From: Verrucomicrobiota bacterium
GTDB taxonomy: Bacteria > Verrucomicrobiota > Verrucomicrobiia > Opitutales > Opitutaceae
Direction of reading: 5' to 3'
Assembly: GCA_023426435.1 (NCBI GenBank)
Contig: JAFAAS010000021.1
Location: 1-64,000, forward strand
DNA length: 64,000 bases
The translations under genes were made by a program, and so were the position numbers. Below, piece after piece: positions 41,913 to 54,580 of this stretch; the first letter of the stretch is position 1, and every line of letters starts with the position of its first letter. A model generated the notes under the pieces. The model saw nothing but the letters and a program-made list of their open reading frames with translations. It did not search any database and had not been told where the DNA came from.

Positions 41913-43901
41913 TCAGAGCGATTGCGCCGCCGCCACGACCGCTTCGACGGTAACGCCGAGTTCCTTGAAGATAACCGGCGCCGGCGCACTGAGGCCAAAG
42001 CGATCGATCCCGATCACCTTGCCATCGAGGCCGACGTATTTCGACCAGAGCCCGGTCACGCCCGCTTCGACCGCGACGCGCTTACGGCACGATATCGGCA
42101 GCACGCTTTCGCGATACTCCGCCGGCTGCTGGTCGAATCGGAAAAACGAGGGCATCGAAACCACGCGCACGCCCGCGCCGAGCTGCTTGGCCGCGGCCAG
42201 CGCGAGCTGCAACTCGCTGCCGCTCGACAGCAGGATGTGCGTGAGCTCGGCCGTCTCGCGCAATGCGATGTAGCCGCCCTTCAACACTCCCGTGCGGCGG
42301 AGCTGCACGTCGATATCGTTCAACTGCGGCAGCGTCTGGCGCGTGAGCGCGAGCAAGGTCGGCCCGTCCGTCCGTTCCATCGCCGCCGCAAATGCGCCCG
42401 CGGTCTCCTCCGGATCCGCCGGACGAATCACGTCGAGATTCGGAATCACGCGCAACCCCGTCACCGTTTCCACGGGCTGGTGCGTCGGGCCGTCTTCGCC
42501 CACGCCGATCGAGTCATGCGTGTAGATATAAACCACCGGGAGCTTCGCCAGCGCCGCGAGGCGCATCGAGGGACGCGAGTAATCGGCAAACACCAAAAAC
42601 GTCGCCACGCTCGGACGGAAAAGCCCGTCGTAAGCGACACCGTTCGCGATCGCGGCCATGCCGTGTTCGCGAATGCCAAACCGGATGTTGCGACCCGCGC
42701 GATTGCTCGCGTCGAAATCCTTGTCGGCGGCGATGTAGTTCAACGTCGAGCCATACAGGTCGGCGCTGCCACCGATGAGCAGCGGCAACTCGGCCGCGAT
42801 CGGCTGCAGCACGTCACGACCCGCGGCGCGCGTCGCAAGCTTCGCATCGGCGGGGAACGCCGGAATCTTTTCGAGCAGCGCAGCGGCGCTCGGCGCGGTT
42901 TGCGCGGCATCGAGCAGCGCAGCTTTGTCCGCATTCGCTTCGCGCCAGGCCTTGTAGGTCTTGTGCCACTTGTTGCACTGGCGGACTAGGCGGGCCTTGT
43001 GATCCGCAAAATACGCCCGCACGTCATCGCTGACGAAGAAGTGCTGATCCGCGGGAAGCTCGAGACCGGCGCGAGCGCCTTCGGCAAACTTCGCCCCACC
43101 CTCGCCGTGGCCCTTCGCCGTGCCGGCAACTTCGGGAATGCCGCGCGCGATCTGCGTCTTCGCGATGATCAGCTGCGGTTTTCCGCTCTTCGTCTTCTTG
43201 GCTTTGTTGAACGCCTTCAGGAACGCCACCATGTCGTGGCCGTCGACCGTTTGGACGTCCCAACCGATCGCCTTGAAACGCGCGGCCGTGTTTTCGCTCT
43301 GCGTCTTGTCGGCCATCGCGTCGAGCGTCACGTCGTTCGCGTCGTAAATCAGGATGAGGTTATCGAGCTTCTGATGCCCGGCGAACGAGATCGCCTCCAA
43401 GGCGACACCTTCCTGCATGCAACCGTCGCCCGCGAGACAGACAACGTGGTAGTCGAAAATCGGATGCTCCGCGGTATTGAAACGCGCGGCCGCCATTTGT
43501 CCGGCCAGCGCCATGCCGACCGCGTTGCCCACGCCTTGTCCGAGCGGACCGGTGGTGCACTCGACACCGGGCGTCTCATGAAACTCCGGATGCCCGGGCG
43601 TGACGCTGTGCAGCGAACGGAACTTCTTCACCTGCTCGAGCGGCACATCGTAACCGCTCAGGTGCAACCAGCCGTAAAGAAACATGCTGCCGTGTCCGGC
43701 CGAGAGAATGAAACGGTCGCGATTGATCCAACGCGGACGCTCTGGATTGTGCTGCAACGCGTGACCGAAGAGCACCGCACCGATTTCCGCGGCGCCGAGC
43801 GGAAGTCCAAGATGCCCCGACGAGCACGCATGCACGGCGTCGATGGCGAGCCCGCGGGCCTGGTTCGCAGCTTTGGCGAGGAGATGAGTTTGAAGCGTCA
43901 T
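41913..43901 (-). CDS. tkt: transketolase
   Basis: A 662-residue TPP enzyme of the pentose phosphate pathway. Marks are the TPP-binding [13 protein letters not shown] (about residues 153-165), the N-terminal [40 protein letters not shown], the glutamate of the second domain in [14 protein letters not shown], and [19 protein letters not shown]. The start at 43901 ([14 protein letters not shown]) gives the usual length; the frame continues upstream for 160 codons with no relevance. It is a single-gene unit with its own terminator. Confidence 0.96.
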   Translation of the reverse strand: MTLQTHLLAKAANQARGLAIDAVHACSSGHLGLPLGAAEIGAVLFGHALQHNPERPRWINRDRFILSAGHGSMFLYGWLHLSGYDVPLEQVKKFRSLHSVTPGHPEFHETPGVECTTGPLGQGVGNAVGMALAGQMAAARFNTAEHPIFDYHVVCLAGDGCMQEGVALEAISFAGHQKLDNLILIYDANDVTLDAMADKTQSENTAARFKAIGWDVQTVDGHDMVAFLKAFNKAKKTKSGKPQLIIAKTQIARGIPEVAGTAKGHGEGGAKFAEGARAGLELPADQHFFVSDDVRAYFADHKARLVRQCNKWHKTYKAWREANADKAALLDAAQTAPSAAALLEKIPAFPADAKLATRAAGRDVLQPIAAELPLLIGGSADLYGSTLNYIAADKDFDASNRAGRNIRFGIREHGMAAIANGVAYDGLFRPSVATFLVFADYSRPSMRLAALAKLPVVYIYTHDSIGVGEDGPTHQPVETVTGLRVIPNLDVIRPADPEETAGAFAAAMERTDGPTLLALTRQTLPQLNDIDVQLRRTGVLKGGYIALRETAELTHILLSSGSELQLALAAAKQLGAGVRVVSMPSFFRFDQQPAEYRESVLPISCRKRVAVEAGVTGLWSKYVGLDGKVIGIDRFGLSAPAPVIFKELGVTVEAVVAAAQSL

Positions 43902-44025
43902 GATATAAGAAGGGTTAGCACTAGGCCGCGCCCCGCGGTGCGGGAAGGCAAAAATCCACGTTGTGACAGCGTTCGACCCCGGGCAAATCGCCCGCGCAGT
44001 CATCCTATAGAATGCAAGAAAGCAG

Positions 44026-44053
44026 GTGGAACCCGACGTCCCGTCGGGTTGCT
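44026..44053. repeat. GGTGGA-type palindrome between tkt and manC
   Basis: GGTGGAACCCGACGTCCCGT forms AACCCGACG / CGTCGGGTT with a 3-nt loop. Its sequence matches the hairpins at 28110 and 52832. It lies beyond the manC stop and has no T-run. Confidence 0.65.
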
Positions 44054-44125
44054 TGGCCAGACAGGGCGAGCCATCCCCGGCGAGACGTTGATCAAACCGC
44101 CCCCGCGAGCGCCCGGCTCCGCCAC

Positions 44126-45193
44126 TTACATCATTTCCTTCGGCAGCATCGGCATGAGCTTCTTGATGTCCTGCACGGCGTCCCGATGGCAGACGAGCAC
44201 GGCATCGGGTGTCTCCACCACGACAAGATCCTGCACGCCCACCAGCGCCACCACGCGGCCATTGCTGATGGCGATGTTCTTTTGCGCATTCACGCCGAGC
44301 ACCAGGCCTCGGACCGCGTTGCCCGCGGAATCCGCCGGCAAATGCGGCGGCAGCGAGGTCCACATGCCGACATCGTCCCAATCGTATTCCGCCAAAATCG
44401 TCTCCACCGCCGCCGCTTTTTCCATGATCGCGTAATCCACCGAAATCTTCGGCAGCGTCGGAAAGCGCTCGGCCAGGTAAACCGTCGGATCGCCCGCCGG
44501 AAACTCCCGCACGAACCTCGCGAGTTCAGGCGCATGTTTTTCCGCTTCCGCCAGGAACGCATTTACCCGCCACATGAACATGCCCGCGTTCCACGCATAA
44601 TTACCGCTCGCAACATACTTCTCCGCCGTGGCGAGATCCGGCTTTTCGACGAAGCGCTTCACGCGACGCACCGTTCCGAGTTCCGCCGTCCGCGCGACTT
44701 CGTCGCCCATCTCCAGATAACCGAATCCAGGCGACGGATACGACGGCTTGATCGCAAACGTCAGCAGCGCGTCGCTGGCGGCGGCCCGCGTCAGCGCCGC
44801 CGCCAGCTGCCCCGCGAGGCGCGCGGTGTTGCTGATCAAATGATCCGCCGGCAGCAGCGCCATGACGGCGTCCGCATTGCGCGCGCGCACCAGGCCGGTC
44901 GCCAGCGCCGCGGCGGGCGCCGTGTCGCGTTTCGCCGGCTCCGCAACGATCTGCTCCGGCGCAAGGAACGACAACGCTTCGCGCGCCGCCGCCAGCTGAA
45001 CTTCGTTGGTCAGCACGAAAATGTTCGCGCGCGGCACCACGCCTTCGAGCCGGCGAACCGTTTCCTCCAGCATGGTCCGCTCGGAAAAAAGTTTCAGCAG
45101 GTGCTTCGGCGTGCGCTGCCGACTCATCGGCCAGAAGCGCTCGCCGCTGCCGCCGGCCATGATGCAAACGTAGGCGTTCGGATTCTCGGTCAT
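44126..45193 (-). CDS. manC: mannose-1-phosphate guanylyltransferase
   Basis: A 355-residue nucleotidyltransferase making GDP-mannose. The signature loop [15 protein letters not shown] is followed by the lysine-bearing TPKHLLKLF (about residues 12-36). Other marks are [26 protein letters not shown] and [15 protein letters not shown]. The protein has no C-terminal cupin isomerase domain, so it is the monofunctional short form. GDP-mannose would serve glycan or lipopolysaccharide synthesis. The gene stands alone. Confidence 0.93.
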   Translation of the reverse strand: MTENPNAYVCIMAGGSGERFWPMSRQRTPKHLLKLFSERTMLEETVRRLEGVVPRANIFVLTNEVQLAAAREALSFLAPEQIVAEPAKRDTAPAAALATGLVRARNADAVMALLPADHLISNTARLAGQLAAALTRAAASDALLTFAIKPSYPSPGFGYLEMGDEVARTAELGTVRRVKRFVEKPDLATAEKYVASGNYAWNAGMFMWRVNAFLAEAEKHAPELARFVREFPAGDPTVYLAERFPTLPKISVDYAIMEKAAAVETILAEYDWDDVGMWTSLPPHLPADSAGNAVRGLVLGVNAQKNIAISNGRVVALVGVQDLVVVETPDAVLVCHRDAVQDIKKLMPMLPKEMM

Positions 45194-45290
45194 GGGAATA
45201 TGCGTGATTAAAAGTCGCCGAATGTCACGGCGAAGCCTGAAAGGCCAAGCCTTAACACCGAAAGCTCCACCCGGTTCCCCACATCGGGGT

Positions 45291-46289
45291 TTACGTCACG
45301 CGCACCACAATCTTCCCGAACTGCCCGCCGCGCTCCATCAACGCAAACGCGTTTCCTGCGCGCTCCAGCGGAATGACGTCGCTGACGATCGGTTTGATCG
45401 TGTGCTGCGCAACATACTGCAGCATCGCCCGCCAGTCCGCCGGCGAACCCATCGTCGTTCCCAGCAACGAAAGCTGACGCCAAAAAACCTTGCGCATCGG
45501 CAACAGCGGCGGATTCCCCCGCGTCGCACCGAAAAACACGATCCGCCCGCCCGGCGCCGCCAGATCGATCAACGACTCGAATCCCGGCCCTCCCGCGCTG
45601 TCGACGATCACGTCGAAGCCGCCCGCGCGTTTTTCGAGTTCCGCCCCCCAATTCTCCTGCGTGTAATTCACACCGCCCGTCGCACCGAGCGCGATCGCAC
45701 GATCGATTTTCTCCTGCGAACTCGACGTCACCCAAACCTCCGCTGCATGCGCGACCGCAAACTGCAGGGCAAACAACGCCACGCCACCGCCAATCCCTGT
45801 GATCAACACTTTCTCTCTCGTCTGCAATTGCGCCCGCGTCGAAATCGCGCGCCACGCCGTCAATCCTGCCAACGGCAACGCCGCAGCTTCTTCCCACGAC
45901 AACTGCGCCGGTTTCTCCGCCAGTTGCTCCACCGGCACCGAGATCCGCTCCGCCAGCGTTCCGTCGCGCGGCAATCCGAGAATCGAAAACGTGGACGCCG
46001 ACTGCGCCCGATCGTCCTCCCCCCAACCGAACGCCGGATAAATGATCACTTCGCGCCCAACCCAAGACTCGTCGCCGCCTTCTCCCACCGCCGTCACCAC
46101 GCCCGCGCCATCCGACCCGGGAATGTTCGGCCACTTCAATCCTGCATACTGGCCCGCCTTGATCCAGACATCGCGATGATTCAGCGCCGCCGCGCGAATC
46201 TCGACCACCGCTTCGCCCGCCTTGGGCGTCGGTGCCGGCACATCGGCAATTTCGAGTTGGTTGATTCCATTGAGTCGGACGGCGCGCAT
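45291..46289 (-). CDS. zinc-type MDR alcohol dehydrogenase / quinone oxidoreductase family protein
   Basis: A 332-residue medium-chain dehydrogenase/reductase. The N-terminal catalytic domain has ALNHRDVWIKAGQYAGLKWP and GSDGAGVVTAVGEGGDESW. The cofactor domain has ITGIGGGVALFALQFAVAHA (about residues 152-171) and VIVDSAGGPGFESLIDLAAP. The metal-ligating cysteine cluster of classical ADHs is absent, so it is closer to the zinc-free quinone-reductase-like branch. Substrate unknown. It is divergent from the pseudouridine synthase gene. Confidence 0.88.
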   Translation of the reverse strand: MRAVRLNGINQLEIADVPAPTPKAGEAVVEIRAAALNHRDVWIKAGQYAGLKWPNIPGSDGAGVVTAVGEGGDESWVGREVIIYPAFGWGEDDRAQSASTFSILGLPRDGTLAERISVPVEQLAEKPAQLSWEEAAALPLAGLTAWRAISTRAQLQTREKVLITGIGGGVALFALQFAVAHAAEVWVTSSSQEKIDRAIALGATGGVNYTQENWGAELEKRAGGFDVIVDSAGGPGFESLIDLAAPGGRIVFFGATRGNPPLLPMRKVFWRQLSLLGTTMGSPADWRAMLQYVAQHTIKPIVSDVIPLERAGNAFALMERGGQFGKIVVRVT

Positions 46290-46293
46290 GATG

Positions 46294-46330
46294 GAGGAAG
46301 TGACAAGTAAGAAGTATCAAGTAGCAAGAG
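46294..46330. repeat. degenerate single arm of a heptamer repeat
   Basis: AAGTGACAAGTAAGAAGTAT followed by CAAGTAGCAAG consists of degenerate 7-bp AAGTARC-type units. It lies between two divergent genes and resembles one arm of the GAGTAGC hairpins; no partner arm is seen. Confidence 0.5.
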
Positions 46331-46364
46331 CCTCGATCCGCAAACCCGCCCGCGCCTCACCCTC

Positions 46365-46931
46365 GTGCTCCTCGCCTTTCACAAACCCTACGGCGTCCTT
46401 TCGCAATTCACTCCCGAAGTCGGATCGCGCTGGCGCACGCTCGCCGAATTCTCGCTTCCGAAAAACGTTTACGCGCTCGGGCGTCTCGATGCCGACTCCG
46501 AGGGTTTGCTGCTCTTGAGCGACGAGCCGGGCCTCAACTCCGATCTCCTCAATCCTGAGCGCGGCCATCGCCGCGAATACTGGGCGCAGGTCGAGCGCAT
46601 CCCCGATGCCGTCGCTCTGGCAAAACTCGAACGCGGCATCCGGATCGGCGACTACACCACGCGCCGCTGCCGCGTTCGACCTCTCGACCCGCCACCACCC
46701 TTGCCGCCGCGCGATCCGCCGATCCGGTTTCGCAAAAGCGTTCCCGATTCCTGGCTCTCGCTTGAGCTCACCGAGGGCAAAAACCGTCAGGTGCGCCGCA
46801 TGACCGCCGCGATTGGCCATCCGACCTTGCGTCTCATCCGTGTGCGCATCGGAGACTTCACCCTCGGGGAGCTCGCGCCCGGGAAATGGCGCGAACTCAC
46901 CGCCGCCGAACGCGCGGCCGTGTTCAAGTAG
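46365..46931 (+). CDS. pseudouridine synthase, RluE-like
   Basis: A 188-residue short RsuA-family pseudouridine synthase lacking an S4 domain, as in RluE. It has LAFHKPYGVLSQFTPEVG, the catalytic aspartate in YALGRLDADSEGLLLLSDEP (about residues 36-55) and LTEGKNRQVRRMTAAIGHPT (about 135-154). It modifies a uridine in 23S rRNA. The start codon is GTG at 46365, which gives the family N-terminus. Confidence 0.92.
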   Translation: MLLAFHKPYGVLSQFTPEVGSRWRTLAEFSLPKNVYALGRLDADSEGLLLLSDEPGLNSDLLNPERGHRREYWAQVERIPDAVALAKLERGIRIGDYTTRRCRVRPLDPPPPLPPRDPPIRFRKSVPDSWLSLELTEGKNRQVRRMTAAIGHPTLRLIRVRIGDFTLGELAPGKWRELTAAERAAVFK

Positions 46932-46955
46932 TGCAGCGTTTCACCCCACCCTGCC

Positions 46956-49588
<2,633 letters not shown>

Positions 49589-49606
49589 GAGGGCCTTTCG
49601 CATTAT

Positions 49607-52600
49607 TCAGGCGTGCTGGGGAACAGCGTGCGGCACCGCCGGCGCCGGTTTCCGAACGCCGAGCTTCTCCAAAACCACGTAGAAAACAGGCGTGAGAAAG
49701 AGTCCGAAGAACGTCACGCCGATCATTCCTGCAAACACCGCGACGCCCATCGCTCGCCGCATCTCGGCGCCCGCGCCAGTGCTGATCACGAGCGGAAACA
49801 CGCCCGCGATGAACGCGATCGATGTCATCAGGATCGGCCGCAACCGCAGCCGCGCGGCATCGAGCGCCGCATCGACAATCGACGCGCCTTCCTCGCGACG
49901 CTTCAGCGCGAACTCGACGATCAAGATCGCGTTCTTCGCCGCGAGTCCGATCAGCACGATCAGACCGATTTGCGTGAAGACGTTGTTCTCACCACGCGTC
50001 AGCCAGAGTCCGACCATCGCCGAAAAGAGCGCCATCGGCACGATCAGGATCACCGCAAACGGCAGCCGGAAACTTTCGTATTGCGCCGCCAGCACGAGAA
50101 ACACGAGCAGGATGCTCAGCGGGTAAACCCACAGCCCCGCGTTTCCGGCGAGGATCTTTTGAAACGTGAGCTCGGTCCACTCGAGCGCGAAGCCTTTCGG
50201 CAAATGCTCGTCGGCGAGTTCCTGCATCAACGCTTCGGCTTGCCCCGAACTGAATCCGGGCGCGGGCGCAGCATTGATCTCGGCCGCGGGATAACCGTTG
50301 TAACGCATGACGCGTTCCGGACCGTAGCTTTCCCGCACGTCCACCAGCGATCCAAGCGACACCAGTTCGCCACGATCGTTGCGGGTCTTGAGACGAGCGA
50401 TGTCCTCCGGCGCATCGCGGAATTCGGCGTCGGCTTGCGCGATCACCTGATACGTCCGGCCGAAGCGGTTGAAATCGTTCACATAGAGCGAACCGAGGTT
50501 GATCTGCATCGTCTCGAAAACGTTCTGTAACGGCACGCCCTGCGTCTTCGCCTTCACGCGATCGACATCTGCCTCGAGCTGCGGCGTGTTGATCGTGAAG
50601 CTCGAAAACATCCCGGTGAGGCCGGGGCTTTCATACGCTTTTCCGATCAACGTCTGCGTGGCGTCGTAAAGTGCATCGAGACCGAGATCCGCCCGATCTT
50701 CGACATACAGTTTGAACCCGCCCGTCTGCCCCAGGCCCATCACCGGCGGCGGCGGAAAGATCGCCACGAACGCGTCCTGGATCTCACCGAACTGCCGCTG
50801 CAGTTCCGCCGCAATCGCATCGCCGGAGAGCTCGGACGCCTGGCGGTCTTCGAATGGCTTCAGCCCGACGAATACAATTCCGCTATTGGTCGAGTTCGTG
50901 AATCCGTTGATCGACAAACCGGGAAACGCGATCGCGTTGGCGACGCCAGGATGCGCGAGCGCCAGCTCGCTCATGCGACGGATCACCTCATCCGTGCGAT
51001 CGAGCGAAGCGGCCGAAGGAAGCTGCGCGAACGCGATCAGGTATTGCTTATCCTGCGACGGCACAAAACCGGTCGGGATCGACTTGAACGAAAATCCGGT
51101 GAACGCGAGCAGGCCGGCGTAAACGACCAGCGCGATCGCGGAAACGCGGATGAGCCGCGCCACGCCTTGCGAATACTTCTGCGCCGACCATTCGAAGAAG
51201 CGGTTGAACGGACGGAAAAACCAGCCGAGCGCACGATCGAGGAAACGCGTCACCACATCCTTCGGCGCATGATGATCGCGCAGCAGCAGCGCGCTGAGTG
51301 CCGGCGAAAGCGTGAGCGAGTTAAACGCCGAGATGACCGTCGAAATCGCGATCGTGATCGCGAACTGCTTGTAGAATTGCCCCGTGAGACCGGTGATGAA
51401 CGCCGTCGGAATAAACACCGCCGAAAGCACGAGCGCCGTGGCGATAATCGGCCCGGTCACTTCGCGCATGGCCTGACGCGTGGCTTCGAACGGCGTCTTC
51501 CCGAGCGCGATGTTTCGCTCGACGTTTTCGACCACGACAATCGCGTCGTCGACGACGATGCCGATCGCCAGCACCAGGCCAAAGAGCGAAAGCGCGTTGA
51601 TCGAAAATCCAAGCGCCTGCATCACCGCAAACGTGCCCACGAGCGACACCGGCACCGCCGCGAGCGGGATGATCGAAGCCCGCCAGGTTTGAAGAAACAA
51701 AATCACCACGATCACCACGAGCGCGACCGCCTCCAGCAGCGTTTTCACCACAGCCTTGATCGAATCGCGGACAAAGATCGTCGGATCGTAAACGATGTTG
51801 TAGTCGAGCCCGTCCGGGAAGTTCGCCTTCAGCTCCGCCATCGTGGCCCGCACGGCATCCGAAGTCGCGATCGCGTTGGAACCCGGCAGCTGCGCGATCG
51901 GCAATGCAACCGCGGTCTGGTTGTTGAGCAGCGAACGCAACGCATATTCCGATGCGCCGAGTTCGATGCGAGCCACGTCGCCCAGTTGAACACGTTCGCC
52001 GTTCGTGCCGGCTTTCACGACGATCGCGCCAAACTCTTCCTCGGTCGCAAGACGCCCGCGGGTGTTGATCAGAAGCTCGGTATCGGTCGGCCGTGACAGC
52101 GGTTGCTGGCCGACCGCACCCGCCGCGACTTGAACATTCTGCTCGCGGATCGCGGCCACGACGTCCGACGCGGTCAGGCCTTTCGCCGCGACTTTGTTGG
52201 GATCGAGCCAAACGCGCATCGCGTAATCGCCCGATCCGAAAACCCGCACGTCGCCCACTCCGTTCAACCGCGCCAACACGTCGCGGACCTGCAGCGTCGC
52301 ATAGTTCCGCACGTAGATGTCGTCGTAACGCCCGTCGGGTGAAAACAGGTGCACGACCATCAGCAGGTCGGGCGAGGTTTTCTGCGTGGTGACGCCGAGC
52401 CGGCGAACTTCTTCCGGCAATTTCGGCAGTGCCTGCGCCACGCGATTCTGCACCTGCACCTGCGCGTTATCGAGATCCGTGCCGAGCGCGAACGTGATGG
52501 TCAGCGTCATCACGCCGTCGCTCGTCGCCTGCGAGAACATGTAGAGCGACTGCTCGACACCATTGATCGCCTGCTCGAGCGGCGCCGCGACGGTCTCGGA

Positions 52601-52777
52601 AATCGTTTTCGGATTCGCTCCCGGATAAACAGCCCGCACGACGACGGTCGGTGGCACGACTTCCGGATACTCGCTCACCGGCAGGCGCGTCAGCGAGATG
52701 GCGCCGACGAGAAAGATGACGATCGATAAAACGCCGGCGAAGATCGGGCGCTTGATGAAAAAATCGGAGAAGTTCAT
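49607..52777 (-). CDS. RND multidrug efflux permease (AcrB/MexF-like)
   Basis: A 1056-residue HAE1 pump. The N-terminus is MNFSDFFIKRPIFAGVLSIV, the proton-relay pair lies in IGIVVDDAIVVVENVERNIA (about residues 403-422), and RRMSELALAHPGVANAIAFP and GFKLYVEDRADLGLDALY lie in the second loop. The C-terminal half has GLAAKNAILIVEFALKRREE. It differs clearly from the first pump of the window (36695-39856), so the two are not recent duplicates. The start at 52777 is supported by the canonical N-terminus. Confidence 0.95.
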   Translation of the reverse strand: MNFSDFFIKRPIFAGVLSIVIFLVGAISLTRLPVSEYPEVVPPTVVVRAVYPGANPKTISETVAAPLEQAINGVEQSLYMFSQATSDGVMTLTITFALGTDLDNAQVQVQNRVAQALPKLPEEVRRLGVTTQKTSPDLLMVVHLFSPDGRYDDIYVRNYATLQVRDVLARLNGVGDVRVFGSGDYAMRVWLDPNKVAAKGLTASDVVAAIREQNVQVAAGAVGQQPLSRPTDTELLINTRGRLATEEEFGAIVVKAGTNGERVQLGDVARIELGASEYALRSLLNNQTAVALPIAQLPGSNAIATSDAVRATMAELKANFPDGLDYNIVYDPTIFVRDSIKAVVKTLLEAVALVVIVVILFLQTWRASIIPLAAVPVSLVGTFAVMQALGFSINALSLFGLVLAIGIVVDDAIVVVENVERNIALGKTPFEATRQAMREVTGPIIATALVLSAVFIPTAFITGLTGQFYKQFAITIAISTVISAFNSLTLSPALSALLLRDHHAPKDVVTRFLDRALGWFFRPFNRFFEWSAQKYSQGVARLIRVSAIALVVYAGLLAFTGFSFKSIPTGFVPSQDKQYLIAFAQLPSAASLDRTDEVIRRMSELALAHPGVANAIAFPGLSINGFTNSTNSGIVFVGLKPFEDRQASELSGDAIAAELQRQFGEIQDAFVAIFPPPPVMGLGQTGGFKLYVEDRADLGLDALYDATQTLIGKAYESPGLTGMFSSFTINTPQLEADVDRVKAKTQGVPLQNVFETMQINLGSLYVNDFNRFGRTYQVIAQADAEFRDAPEDIARLKTRNDRGELVSLGSLVDVRESYGPERVMRYNGYPAAEINAAPAPGFSSGQAEALMQELADEHLPKGFALEWTELTFQKILAGNAGLWVYPLSILLVFLVLAAQYESFRLPFAVILIVPMALFSAMVGLWLTRGENNVFTQIGLIVLIGLAAKNAILIVEFALKRREEGASIVDAALDAARLRLRPILMTSIAFIAGVFPLVISTGAGAEMRRAMGVAVFAGMIGVTFFGLFLTPVFYVVLEKLGVRKPAPAVPHAVPQHA

Positions 52778-52827
52778 GGCGGATGGAGATGTGCGGGCAA
52801 AGCAGTGGCTGGGACGGCCGGTGGCCG

Positions 52828-52855
52828 GTGGAGCCCGGCGTCCCCGCCGGGCTGG
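52828..52855. repeat. GGTGGA-type palindrome between adaptor and permease genes
   Basis: GGTGGAGCCCGGCGTCCCCG forms AGCCCGGCG / CGCCGGGCT with a 4-nt loop. It is a third copy of the family at 28110 and 44030. It lies inside the pump operon, between the adaptor stop and the permease start, with no T-run, so it may adjust message stability rather than stop transcription. Confidence 0.7.
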
Positions 52856-52923
52856 ATCGTGGTCGGGCGAACCGTTCCCGCGGAGCCGTGGCACGAAGCC
52901 ACCGCTCCGGCCGGAAAAGTTTT

Positions 52924-54171
52924 TTATCGTTGCGCGACCGCGTTGATTTTTTCGGTTGCGTTGAGCGGTGCGAGCGACGCCACCGCCACCTCCGGCTCGA
53001 TGCGCATGCCAGGCCGCACGCGCTGCAGGCCGTTCACGATCACGCGATCGCCCGGCGCCAGTCCCGTGCGGATCACACGTTTCCCTTCGATGGTGCTTCC
53101 AAGCTTAACGGTGCGATAGACGGCGGTATTTCCTTCGTCGACCGCGAGAACGAACTTCTGCCCTTGATCCGTGCCGATCGCGCGCTCGCTGATCAACAGC
53201 GCAGGCGACGGCGCGCTCACCGGCACGCGCACGCGGGCGAACATGCCGGGGACCAGCGCGTGATCCGAATTCGCAAACACGAGACGCAACGTCAGCGAGC
53301 CGGTCGAGGGATTGAGCCGGTTGTCCGTCGACTCGATGTAACCACGACGCGGATACCCGGTTTCGTCGGCGAGCTGCATTTCCACCGGCACGCGGCCCTG
53401 CACCGACGCGATGCGGTTCTCGCGGAGAAGCCGGTTGAATTTCAGCAACGTGCTTTCGTCGATGTCGGCATACACGTAGGCCTCGCCTTCGGAAACGATC
53501 GTGGCGAGCAGCGTCGCATTGCCCGGCGCACCCGACACGAGATTGCCCGGCGTCACCCAAGCGCGGCTGATTCGTCCGTCGATCGGCGCCCGCACTTCCG
53601 TGTGATCGTAATCGAGCCGCGCCCCCGCCAGCGCCGCCTCCGCCGATGCCAGTGCGGCTTGGGCCTGAATCGCTCGCGACCGCCGCGACTCCGCCTCTTC
53701 GCTCGAGATCGCGGACGCGGCGAGAAGTTCGTCGGCACGACGTGCCTCGCGCTCCGCGATCTCCGCCGCTGCACGCGCCTGTTGCGCCTGCGCCACCGCG
53801 AGATCCAGCTGTGCGCGATACCAACGCGAATCGATCGAGAAAAGCGTGTCGCCCTTTCGCACCGCTTGTCCGGCTTGGAAATGCACGGCCGCGATGTGCC
53901 CCGAAACGCGCGGACGAAGCTCCACCGTTTCCGTCGCGTCCACACGACCGGTCAACTCCTCATACTCGGTCACCAGTTGTTGCTCTACGGACGCCACCGT
54001 CACGCGCGGAGGAGGCGGCGCCGCCGGAGCGGCGGAAGATTCGTCCGCGGCCGTGGCGCGCGACAAGGCATACGAACTCAATGCAACCATCGCGGCGAAC
54101 GCGGGCAGCAGCCACGCAAGGCGACGGCGACGAAGGAAGCGGGACCGCGAGGTGGGAGCGGAAGCAGTCAT
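52924..54171 (-). CDS. RND efflux periplasmic adaptor (membrane fusion protein)
   Basis: A 415-residue adaptor with an arginine-rich N-terminus and membrane anchor (LAWLLPAFAAMVALSSYAL). It has the lipoyl halves VELRPRVSGHIAAVHFQAG and EVRAPIDGRISRAWVTPGNL, a long helical hairpin (LDLAVAQAQQARAAAEIAER) and barrel and membrane-proximal domains (LVFANSDHALVPGMFARVRV). It is the MexE-like partner of the following RND permease, with a 146-bp gap holding a palindrome. Confidence 0.93.
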   Translation of the reverse strand: MTASAPTSRSRFLRRRRLAWLLPAFAAMVALSSYALSRATAADESSAAPAAPPPPRVTVASVEQQLVTEYEELTGRVDATETVELRPRVSGHIAAVHFQAGQAVRKGDTLFSIDSRWYRAQLDLAVAQAQQARAAAEIAEREARRADELLAASAISSEEAESRRSRAIQAQAALASAEAALAGARLDYDHTEVRAPIDGRISRAWVTPGNLVSGAPGNATLLATIVSEGEAYVYADIDESTLLKFNRLLRENRIASVQGRVPVEMQLADETGYPRRGYIESTDNRLNPSTGSLTLRLVFANSDHALVPGMFARVRVPVSAPSPALLISERAIGTDQGQKFVLAVDEGNTAVYRTVKLGSTIEGKRVIRTGLAPGDRVIVNGLQRVRPGMRIEPEVAVASLAPLNATEKINAVAQR

Positions 54172-54235
54172 GACAAGTGCGTGAGGTGTGTGTTGGTAGG
54201 AAGAAAATGGATACGAAATCCCGGTGCGAAACGGG

Positions 54236-54481
54236 TTATTCGGGGCGCCGGGTCAGCGGCGTTTGCAGGCGATCGAGGACGTCGTGGCGCCACAAACGAC
54301 CGAAGTCCTCCGATGGCTTCGCGCCATCGCGCGCGGGATAAACGCGCTCCAGTTTAAACGTGCGCGGCGCCGCCGGATTCTGACGAAACTTCGGATCTGC
54401 GCCGGGCGCGTAAATGCGCGTGCGGGAATTGCGGAGTGAGGCCAGACCAGCGACGGGAAGAGTAGGTTTGCGTGTGCTCAT
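54236..54481 (-). CDS. hypothetical 81-residue basic protein at the head of the pump operon
   Basis: 81 residues starting MSTRKPTLPVAGLASLRNSR, with a Pro/Arg-rich middle (YAPGADPKFRQNPAAPRTFK) and the end RLWRHDVLDRLQTPLTRRPE. There is no signal peptide, membrane helix or known motif. The third codon positions are G/C-rich like those of real genes here. It starts just downstream of a TetR-type operator (54500-54519) and lies 64 bp before the adaptor gene, so it would be the first gene of the operon. No function can be proposed. Confidence 0.5.
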   Translation of the reverse strand: MSTRKPTLPVAGLASLRNSRTRIYAPGADPKFRQNPAAPRTFKLERVYPARDGAKPSEDFGRLWRHDVLDRLQTPLTRRPE

Positions 54482-54499
54482 GGAATGATGATCGAGCGA

Positions 54500-54519
54500 A
54501 TAGTTGACTAGTTATCTAT
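54500..54519 (-). promoter_or_regulatory. candidate TetR operator upstream of the pump operon
   Basis: ATAGTTGACTAGTTATCTAT is a 20-bp imperfect palindrome (8 of 10 positions symmetric). It shares ATAGTTGAC with the site upstream of the TetR gene itself (55233-55253), which is 714 bp away. The pairing of two similar sites at the two promoters suggests joint control by the TetR protein. Confidence 0.65.
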
Positions 54520-54528
54520 AATTCGGGC

Positions 54529-54554
54529 CAAAAAAGAGCGCCCCGATGTGCGCT
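54529..54554 (-). terminator. terminator after the TetR gene
   Basis: On the minus strand AGCGC-ACATCGGG-GCGCT is followed by CTTTTTTGG. It separates the TetR gene from the pump operon that follows in the same direction, so the operon needs its own promoter. Confidence 0.6.
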
Positions 54555-54580
54555 GAAAATTCGAGAGATCCGTCCGTGAA